DNA of 64,000 nucleotides from an uncultured Methanomicrobiales archaeon (GTDB lineage: Archaea; Halobacteriota; Methanomicrobia; Methanomicrobiales; Methanospirillaceae). Shown here piece after piece: positions 57,856 through 64,000 of the stretch. The stretch spans positions 1-64,000 of the forward strand of contig CAIYHQ010000050.1 of NCBI GenBank assembly GCA_903926075.1, read 5' to 3'. The translations under genes and the position numbers were made by a program. The first letter of the stretch is position 1. Each line of letters starts with the position of its first letter. The notes beneath the pieces were generated by a model, which did no database searches, had not been told where the DNA came from, and saw only the letters and a list, made by a program, of their open reading frames with translations.

Positions 57856-57987
57856 CTTTTTCTCTTTTATTGGGGGAGTGCGGTTAATTTATGGGTTCCA
57901 GACAGAAACATCTCTACCAATGGGCTTTTTTCCCTATTATCAGCATACTAGTTAAATCAAAAGTAACACGTTTTATGATTATTATTA

Positions 57988-58530
57988 TTACTTAAAAATG
58001 AGCGCAGACATATAAAAGTGCCTGATAAAATAGTGAAATGACCGATTTTTTCGCTTTGCAGTTCTAAATGAAAAATATTTCAGTAACTCAATCATGAAAG
58101 AGATCCTTGAATGGAATTGAAAAGGGATCACGTTATTAAAATCTTCCTTTGTTATATTATCGGTAAATGGGAGGTATTTTACATGAAGACGGTATGAATC
58201 GGCTCTTCGCAGTCCTGCAAGGTACCAGCTCTCAATCTCCTTAATAATTACTATTGTCCTTTGCCGGTCCAGTTCATGAAACCTCCGTAATAAAATTGAG
58301 ATCTTCAAAGACACACTCTCTTCTTCATCAATATCGGCAAAAAGCAGGTAAGAATCACCCATCTGCCTGATTCCCCTGATAAATCTGTCAACCTTAACCG
58401 CCTTCATACATGCATATTCGATTATTGAGACATTTTCATAGCTTTGTCTGAAATGAGGTGCGACAGTCAGGGAGAAGAATCTATAATCATCATTCCCCTC
58501 AACGAACAGGTAAATGTGTCCTTTCTTCAT
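57988..58530 (-). CDS. TOPRIM-like protein, possible nuclease partner of the AAA ATPase
   Basis: 180 residues. The N-terminal LFVEGNDDYRFF (Glu11) and LLFADIDEE (Asp66, Asp68), with the later IIKEIESWYLAG (Glu98, Glu100), match the TOPRIM layout of DUF4276/DUF4435-like proteins. This is pattern recognition by eye. It overlaps the upstream ATPase gene by ATGA. ATPase/TOPRIM pairs include OLD-type nucleases and the PARIS system; the product is much smaller than PARIS AriB as remembered. Inferred role: nuclease effector in anti-phage defence. Confidence 0.6.
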   Translation of the reverse strand: MKKGHIYLFVEGNDDYRFFSLTVAPHFRQSYENVSIIEYACMKAVKVDRFIRGIRQMGDSYLLFADIDEEESVSLKISILLRRFHELDRQRTIVIIKEIESWYLAGLRRADSYRLHVKYLPFTDNITKEDFNNVIPFQFHSRISFMIELLKYFSFRTAKRKNRSFHYFIRHFYMSALIFK

Positions 58531-59780
58531 TCCCTTCCAAGTAAGTCCTGCAGGAAGAGTTCATCGATTCCTATTTCATGCTCAATAAATGAGCGGACAG
58601 ATAATTTGTCGGCAGGTCGCGTAATAATGGAGAACCCGTCCTTGTCTCGTCCTATCATCAGAATTTCATCGATATTCGCTCTTTTTAACATTTCAGGGTG
58701 ATGGGTCGTAATAAGGATCTGCCGTCTCTCCCGTACCTCTTTGAACATGTCGAGAAGGCTGCCAAATAGGAGAGGATAAATCCCCTTTTCAGGCTCTTCA
58801 AAGAGGACAACCGGAGAATTGTCAAAGTATAGTGCGATAATGATGGCAATTACATTCAAAGTCCCGTCTGAGATGAGAAAAGAGGGGAGGTAATTTTTAT
58901 TTCCATATATCTCCCTGATTTTCACAAAGAGTGCGATATCCATGTAATTTTCTACTTCTATATCTGTTATGAAAGGGAGCATGTTCAGGAGGAGGTTGAA
59001 AAAGACCTTCTTCCTGTCAGGGTCATGCAGGATGTTTCGAAGGACCAGTGCAAGGTTTCTTGTGTCTTCTTCGAGTTCAGTCCTTCCTATCAGGGGCAGT
59101 GCACTCTTCTGGATACGCGGGTCAAGTTCAAAAAATTTTATTTTCCCGAATATCCGGTCAATCCTTGGAATACCCGGGATATCTGTCTCGGAAAAAAGCA
59201 GTGTTTCTTTAGGAGACAGTTTAGATGATCTGGGGACACAGATAAAAAAATCCTTGAAAGGAGTTACAGCTTTGCCAGAATGGTTTAAATTAGCAGTTAA
59301 AGAAGCCCCCTTGCGATGTATATTAAGTGACCCTATAATCTCTTCATCTTTTAAGTTTTCTCCCTCTGGGCATATACTCCCTGTGAGTATCAGGTCTTCA
59401 CTGTCAACAATAATATCAGAACCATTTTCAGTGAAGATAAGGATGAGATGGTACCTAACCTTATGAGTTGAAAGAAAGACTGGAACATTTCCCTTTAACC
59501 CGACATAAAATGGGACTTGTTCCTCGAGATCATAATCCAGAAGAAACTCAACAGGGGCATCAGAACGTGAATACACGTTTCTAATAAAATCAGCCCCACC
59601 CTGAAGCGAGACTGCATTATTAAGTCCCTGGAGTGAGATATCCCTTAGAAATTTAAAAGCCTGGATGAAATTTGTTTTTCCTGATGCATTCGACCCGATA
59701 ACCAGGTGGAACTGCCCGAGTTCAAGGGATATGTGCCGAAAACTCCTGAAATTTCGGACCTCGAGAAGTTTTACTGGCAT
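58527..59780 (-). CDS. AAA/ABC-type ATPase of the OLD/RecF-like group
   Basis: 417 residues. The N-terminus MPVKLLEVRNFRSFRHISLE, Walker A GSNASGKTN (29-37) and C-terminal Walker B VVLFEEPEKGIYPLLF with the switch His in LITTHHPEML are typical of AAA_15/AAA_21 ATPases. No nuclease domain is fused; the partner is the TOPRIM-like protein encoded next. Such ATPases usually sense DNA ends or phage proteins and gate a nuclease. Length is close to the ATPase half of OLD proteins. Confidence 0.82.
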   Translation of the reverse strand: MPVKLLEVRNFRSFRHISLELGQFHLVIGSNASGKTNFIQAFKFLRDISLQGLNNAVSLQGGADFIRNVYSRSDAPVEFLLDYDLEEQVPFYVGLKGNVPVFLSTHKVRYHLILIFTENGSDIIVDSEDLILTGSICPEGENLKDEEIIGSLNIHRKGASLTANLNHSGKAVTPFKDFFICVPRSSKLSPKETLLFSETDIPGIPRIDRIFGKIKFFELDPRIQKSALPLIGRTELEEDTRNLALVLRNILHDPDRKKVFFNLLLNMLPFITDIEVENYMDIALFVKIREIYGNKNYLPSFLISDGTLNVIAIIIALYFDNSPVVLFEEPEKGIYPLLFGSLLDMFKEVRERRQILITTHHPEMLKRANIDEILMIGRDKDGFSIITRPADKLSVRSFIEHEIGIDELFLQDLLGRE

Positions 59781-59826
59781 ATTTACCGGATATTCGATAT
59801 TTATCTGAACTGCATTTCATATATTC

Positions 59827-60780
59827 TTATGAAGCGTCTCCGTTCAATTCAACGATAAGTTCAGCAATTGTTGCCTGCCTTTCAGCATAAGCGTCATGCT
59901 GGTGAATACTCTCTTCGTTTGTCTGTTGAATTGTAACAAGTGCATCACCTGGAAGGTGGTTGAATTCATTCAGAACTTTTTTTGCCATCATCCGCACGCA
60001 GTCCTCTACAAACCTGGGGTTCTTATGTGCATGAAGAACGACAAAACTCTCGTCGCCTCTCTTTAAAAGTTCAAAAATAGGCGCACTCATTGATTCCTTC
60101 GCAATTTTTATAAGGTCTTCAAGGTTTATATGCTCGTCATCATCAGTTTCTATGGAGAGAAACCCCTTCCCTCTCTGGTTGTGAGTGGCAAGCGGGACTT
60201 CATCAAGGAACATATCAATCTTTGAGTCCTCAATTCCCAGGTTCTGAAGGACGTAAACAGCCCTTTCTTTCATTATATTTTGCGCGCACGGGCATGCAGT
60301 CATTCCTGTTACCTCTACACCAATGCTCTTGCGGACTATTGGTTCACGGAATGTTCTTTTTGCTATAGCTGACGCAAAGACCTTTACAACTTCATGGCAG
60401 CTAGTATGGCTCACCGGGGTCTCACGTTTTACCATGAAGTCACTCTTCATGTGGACCTCAGTCCTGTCAGCATATTCATGTCTATCAAGAAGTTTCCGGG
60501 CAACAAGGCTGCAAAGGCTTTCAATCTCCTTGACCTCGCCGTCAATTGCCTGCTGGAGGACTTCATCAATGACTTCAAAGTTCCGTGAGAGGTTTGCACC
60601 TTTCAAATCACCCGGCAGGTCTACATAGACATCAAAATTCGAAATAAAGATAACTGGTCTGCGGTCCATTCTTGAGACTTCTACCAGTTTTTTAACATTC
60701 CTCACTCCTACCCGGGTGAGATTTATTCGTACATCCGGCGCAGTCGACTGTACATCAGGTAACTCGCGGGTTGTCTTCAC
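59827..60780 (-). CDS. mptA: GTP cyclohydrolase MptA (methanopterin biosynthesis)
   Basis: 317 residues, FolE2/MptA family. It converts GTP to 7,8-dihydroneopterin 2',3'-cyclic phosphate, the first step of methanopterin synthesis. Conserved metal and active-site residues lie in VSHTSCHEV, GMTACPCAQ and ATHNQRGKG. Divergent from ilvC. Complete length. Confidence 0.94.
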   Translation of the reverse strand: MKTTRELPDVQSTAPDVRINLTRVGVRNVKKLVEVSRMDRRPVIFISNFDVYVDLPGDLKGANLSRNFEVIDEVLQQAIDGEVKEIESLCSLVARKLLDRHEYADRTEVHMKSDFMVKRETPVSHTSCHEVVKVFASAIAKRTFREPIVRKSIGVEVTGMTACPCAQNIMKERAVYVLQNLGIEDSKIDMFLDEVPLATHNQRGKGFLSIETDDDEHINLEDLIKIAKESMSAPIFELLKRGDESFVVLHAHKNPRFVEDCVRMMAKKVLNEFNHLPGDALVTIQQTNEESIHQHDAYAERQATIAELIVELNGDAS

Positions 60781-60893
60781 TTCTTGTGTATACTGAATGG
60801 ATTATCGCTCCCGATATCTTATCCAAATGGTTCTCCAACTTTATTCTGATATAATATTTATGTGCTTTGTTGTAGAACTAATTGGTGATTCAA

Positions 60894-61883
60894 ATGGTAT
60901 CGAAATATTTCGAAAAAGATGCCGACCTTTCGGCAATTAAAGGAAAGACAATAGCAGTTCTTGGGTACGGTTCGCAGGGAAAAGGGCAATCGTTAAACCT
61001 CAAAGACAGCGGCCTTAATGTGATAATAGGGCTCCGTCCCGGGAAGAGCTGGGATTCTGCAAAAGCAGACGGATTTACTGTGATGTCGGTTTCGGACGCA
61101 GTGAAAAAGGCCGACATTGTCCAGGTTTTACTCCCTGATGAACACCAGGCAGCGGTCTACAGGAACGAAGTCCATGCAAATCTTAGGGAAAATTCCTGCC
61201 TGATGTTCTCCCATGGCTTCAATATCCATTATGGGCAGATAATGCCTCCGGAAAATGTGGATGTTATCATGGTCGCACCCAAAGGGCCGGGTCACATGGT
61301 AAGAAGGCAGTATGAAGACGGAAAGGGAGTTCCGGCGCTAATTGCAATACACCAGGACGCGACAGGTTCTGCTCATAAAATAGCACTAAGTTATGCAAAA
61401 GGCATTGGTGCCACGCGTGCCGTGGTCCTTGAGACTACCTTCAGGGAAGAGACTGAAACTGACCTCTTTGGAGAGCAGGCAGTGCTCTGCGGCGGAACAA
61501 CCGCTCTTATCAAGGCAGGTTTTGAGACACTCGTTGAAGCGGGATACGCTCCTGAGATGGCATACCTGGAAGTCCTGCATGAACTCAAACTGATTGTAGA
61601 TCTGATATACGAAGGCGGGTTCACAAAAATGCGGTATTACATCAGTAACACAGCGCAGTATGGAGATATTACCCGTGGGCCGCGGGTGATTGGGGAAGAG
61701 AGTTACCTTGCCATGCAGCAGATCCTCGATGAGATCCAGACTGGCGAGTTTGCGAAGGAATGGATTCTTGAGAACATGGTAGGGAGACCAGTCTTTAATG
61801 CGCTTACAAAATCAGACGAAGAGCACCTGATTGAGAGTGTGGGTAAGGAGATACGGGACCTTATGCCACAGTTCAAAAAGTGA
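60894..61883 (+). CDS. ilvC: Ketol-acid reductoisomerase
   Basis: 329 residues from ATG 60894, which follows GGTGAT; a TTG at 60882 is in frame. Class I short form. It makes the dihydroxy-acid precursors of valine and isoleucine with NADPH. The Rossmann motif is [29 protein letters not shown] and [13 protein letters not shown] carry the Mg-binding and catalytic residues. No other ilv gene is adjacent. Confidence 0.97.
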   Translation: MVSKYFEKDADLSAIKGKTIAVLGYGSQGKGQSLNLKDSGLNVIIGLRPGKSWDSAKADGFTVMSVSDAVKKADIVQVLLPDEHQAAVYRNEVHANLRENSCLMFSHGFNIHYGQIMPPENVDVIMVAPKGPGHMVRRQYEDGKGVPALIAIHQDATGSAHKIALSYAKGIGATRAVVLETTFREETETDLFGEQAVLCGGTTALIKAGFETLVEAGYAPEMAYLEVLHELKLIVDLIYEGGFTKMRYYISNTAQYGDITRGPRVIGEESYLAMQQILDEIQTGEFAKEWILENMVGRPVFNALTKSDEEHLIESVGKEIRDLMPQFKK

Positions 61884-61951
61884 ACCTGCTCAAATGTGTT
61901 GAAAAGGCTTTAAAATAATATTTAATATGAAACCTACCGGGTGGTCTGAAA

Positions 61952-62371
61952 GTGACAAAAATAATATCAGATATATTTTTCAGGGGAATGGTAATACTGG
62001 CTGTTATCTGCCTCCTGCTTGGATGCCTCTCAATAATATCGGCAGAAAAAATTAATTCAACAAAAATTAACGGGACAAAAATATCGGAAAATTTATTGAT
62101 AATTACTAAAAATACCTCGGTAAATAAGATAATTTCCCAAAAAAATGTTACAAATAAGAGTGTAAAAACTAATCAGACGGTAAAATTAAACACAACGAAT
62201 ATCAGTATTCAGGCGAGTACGCCAAAAATTCCTAACCGGACACCTCTGGCAAACTTATCAGTTTTAAATTATCCTCCTATAACTCTTACTCCGTCAGGAT
62301 GGGAGACATTTAATGGTCTCGCCAAAGGCTGCGATTCAAGCTGCAGCGGGGCATCTGCCATTATATGGTAA
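61952..62371 (+). CDS. Small secreted Asn/Thr-rich protein
   Basis: 139 residues, GTG start at 61952. One hydrophobic N-terminal segment (about 12-30), then a low-complexity region with many Asn-X-Ser/Thr sequons (NST, NGT, NTS, NVT, NKS, NQT, NTT), and a C-terminal part with CDSSCSGAS. Probably an exported, heavily N-glycosylated protein. No family recognised. Confidence 0.6.
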   Translation: MTKIISDIFFRGMVILAVICLLLGCLSIISAEKINSTKINGTKISENLLIITKNTSVNKIISQKNVTNKSVKTNQTVKLNTTNISIQASTPKIPNRTPLANLSVLNYPPITLTPSGWETFNGLAKGCDSSCSGASAIIW

Positions 62372-62376
62372 AAAAA

Positions 62377-64000
62377 TTATTTTTTCCTTTCCAGAGTTTC
62401 TGTAAGCGTTTCAAATGCATGTGTTCTTTCGTCATCATTTATGATAATAGACCGGTTGCCGCACTGGATAAAAAGTGAATCTCCGTCTATAGTCCCGATT
62501 ACCTGGTAATCGAGTCCTTTAAGGTTTGATTCATTTGAAAAAGCCACAAGAAAACGGCCATATGTCTCTGAAAAGAGGTTCGTCACTGCGTCGCCTTCAA
62601 GTTTAACCCTGGCATGCGGGGTAAGCTCTGCAAGGCCTGCAAGCAGGCCCCCTTGCGAGAGGTCTGTAACCGAGCCGACAAAAGTTGAATTCACGTAATC
62701 ATGTATTTTCTGTAGGCAGGATACGTCAGGGACAGTAGGAGGAGCAGCGCCGCCACAACCTGTTATTGTGTCGATTACAGACCCGCCGAAGTGTTCTCCT
62801 GTAACTCCGACAAGAGCTATTTCAGAACCTTCTTCAGGCACTTTATGCTGTAAAATGTCGCCCTTACCTAGAATTCCTATTGATGGCGTTGGGAGAATTG
62901 TGGTATTGAACTCATCACTTTCATTATAGAGTGAGACATTTCCCCCTACGACCGGGGTTTCAAGTTTTCTTGCCATCGTGCCCATTCCTAAAACCGATTC
63001 TTCAATCTGCCATGCTATATCCGGGTGCATGGGACTAGCAAAGTTGAGACAATTGACAATACAGAGTGGTTTAGCCCCTACACAGGCAAGATTTGCTGCG
63101 TTTTCATAAACTGTATTTTCAGTTCCTGGACGCGGAGCAAGATATATGTGCCTGGGGTTACAGCCACAGGAAAGTGCCAGCATCTCACCTCCAAGTCTCA
63201 ATAAAGCTGCATCATGGGCAATGCTGATCGTTCTTAACTGGACATCATGATCGTACTGGGTAAAGACCCAGTCCTTTCCTGCAACTTCTGGATGTGATAA
63301 GACATTCAATGCCAACTCTTTAAGGTCCATCTGGACGGGAGAATACGGTTTCTCCGGAAAATATGGCGTTTTTACCCACTCACATGGAGGAGCACCGTCT
63401 ACAAGAAGGTCAAGAGGAAGATTGCAGACTATCTCACCATTTAAATAGATCCGGTAATAAGGTTCAGTAATAACTTTCCCGATATCTGACCACATCAGGT
63501 CATATTTTTCGGCAATTTTTCCGATTAAATTGACGTCAGAGGGGCTTACTTCAACAAGCATGCGTTCCTGTGATTCAGAAAGCATTATCTCGACTTCATT
63601 CATTCCGGTTTCACGCATGTGGACGCGGTCAGCATGAAATTCTCCCCCGAGTTCCCCGCACATCTCACTTGATGCACCTGCGAGCCCTGCTGCCCCAAGA
63701 TCACGGCATGCAAGTAACTTTCCGGTCTCTGCCATCTCAAGGATAGCTTCAATAAGTAATTTCTCTGTATATGGGTCTCCAATCTGCACACTGGGCCGGT
63801 CTTCAGCCTCCGACTCCTCTGAAAGGTCCCTTGATGCAAATGAAGCACCACCTAGTCCGTCCCTTCCTGTCCTTGAACCGATAAGTACAAGGTGGTTTCC
63901 GGCTTTTTTTACCCTCGCAGTAAGGAAGCGGCCCGGAGATACGGTCCCCACACAGACAACATTCACTAAAGGGTTCCCCTTGTAAGAGTTATCAAAAACG
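62377..64000 (-). CDS. purL: Phosphoribosylformylglycinamidine synthase II (PurL), partial
   Basis: The frame is open to the window edge, so the N-terminal part lies outside; the first codons read VFDNSYKGNPLVNVVCVG. The visible 541 residues cover the conserved GSRTGRDGLGGASFAS, QIGDPYTEKLL, ACRDLGAAGLAGASSEM and the C-terminal half with VVGGNVSLYNESD and GGSVID. ATP-dependent amidation of FGAR in purine synthesis, with PurQ and PurS as partners elsewhere. Confidence 0.95.
   Translation of the reverse strand, partial: VFDNSYKGNPLVNVVCVGTVSPGRFLTARVKKAGNHLVLIGSRTGRDGLGGASFASRDLSEESEAEDRPSVQIGDPYTEKLLIEAILEMAETGKLLACRDLGAAGLAGASSEMCGELGGEFHADRVHMRETGMNEVEIMLSESQERMLVEVSPSDVNLIGKIAEKYDLMWSDIGKVITEPYYRIYLNGEIVCNLPLDLLVDGAPPCEWVKTPYFPEKPYSPVQMDLKELALNVLSHPEVAGKDWVFTQYDHDVQLRTISIAHDAALLRLGGEMLALSCGCNPRHIYLAPRPGTENTVYENAANLACVGAKPLCIVNCLNFASPMHPDIAWQIEESVLGMGTMARKLETPVVGGNVSLYNESDEFNTTILPTPSIGILGKGDILQHKVPEEGSEIALVGVTGEHFGGSVIDTITGCGGAAPPTVPDVSCLQKIHDYVNSTFVGSVTDLSQGGLLAGLAELTPHARVKLEGDAVTNLFSETYGRFLVAFSNESNLKGLDYQVIGTIDGDSLFIQCGNRSIIINDDERTHAFETLTETLERKK

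Noticed and set aside
57442-57951. 169-codon plus-strand frame across the frhA start and its upstream region
   Set aside because: It is antisense to the conserved frhA N-terminus including the RVCGICPIAH motif, with no RBS and no family features.
57988-59780. Naming the ATPase/TOPRIM pair PARIS (AriA/AriB)
   Set aside because: The TOPRIM-like protein is only 180 residues and DUF4435-specific motifs could not be confirmed by eye; kept as an unnamed OLD-like pair.

Overview
The window comes from a methanogenic archaeon, most likely of the order Methanomicrobiales. Evidence is the F420-reducing hydrogenase operon (frhADGB), MptA for methanopterin synthesis, phosphoseryl-tRNA(Cys) synthetase, wyosine and archaeosine tRNA-modification genes, archaeal aRF1, aEF2, S12 and S7, and many PKD and PEGA surface proteins typical of that order. 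The sequence is fairly AT-rich. Genus cannot be settled from the sequence alone.

Layout. (1) 1-15.4 kb: a REC-GAF-histidine kinase, two tRNA genes (Gly, Val), then an envelope region. It holds a secreted papain-type protease with a PEGA tail, two large PKD/InlB-like/PEGA surface proteins (12 and 8 PKD domains), membrane proteins, a lipoprotein, a polyprenol-kinase-like protein and a decayed GH26-like glycosidase gene. (2) 15.5-18.2 kb: a KhtT/KhtU-like K+/H+ antiporter pair and a solitary Dam-type DNA adenine methylase. (3) 18.1-30.0 kb: translation and tRNA biology. On the minus strand are argS, taw1, sepS and prf1, then queD-queE-queC with a Nudix hydrolase and an esterase-like lipoprotein. 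On the plus strand are rps12, rps7 and the aEF2 gene. (4) 30.1-31.6 kb: a short RecQ helicase with an unusual 5' end. (5) 31.7-41.7 kb: a seven-gene chemosensory operon, cheW-cheR(TPR)-cheW-mcp-cheA(REC)-cheB-REC/kinase. It is organised like bacterial Wsp (alternative-cellular-function) systems but ends in a histidine kinase instead of a diguanylate cyclase. (6) 41.9-54 kb: a methyltransferase remnant, an atypical subtilase/beta-helix surface protein, two tandem DUF2298 (YYY) membrane proteins, two divergent regulators, a PKD-thioredoxin protein overlapping a histidine kinase, and a PEGA protein. (7) 54.1-57.7 kb: frhADGB. (8) 58.0-59.8 kb: an overlapping AAA ATPase/TOPRIM-like pair resembling split OLD-type defence systems. 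(9) 59.8-64 kb: mptA, ilvC, a small sequon-rich secreted protein and the 3' part of purL running off the window.

Themes. The organism invests heavily in cell-surface display and in signal transduction; the same kinase core with an RHDxLN H-box occurs in the first gene and at the end of the Wsp-like operon. The strongest candidates for something undescribed are the Wsp-like operon with a kinase output, the ATPase/TOPRIM pair, the secreted PKD-thioredoxin plus kinase pair, and two small coupled ORFs (30196-30345 and 34216-34335). Three decay or rearrangement scars are also visible: the GH26-like gene, the methyltransferase tail, and the recent in-frame repeats in the PKD and MCP genes.
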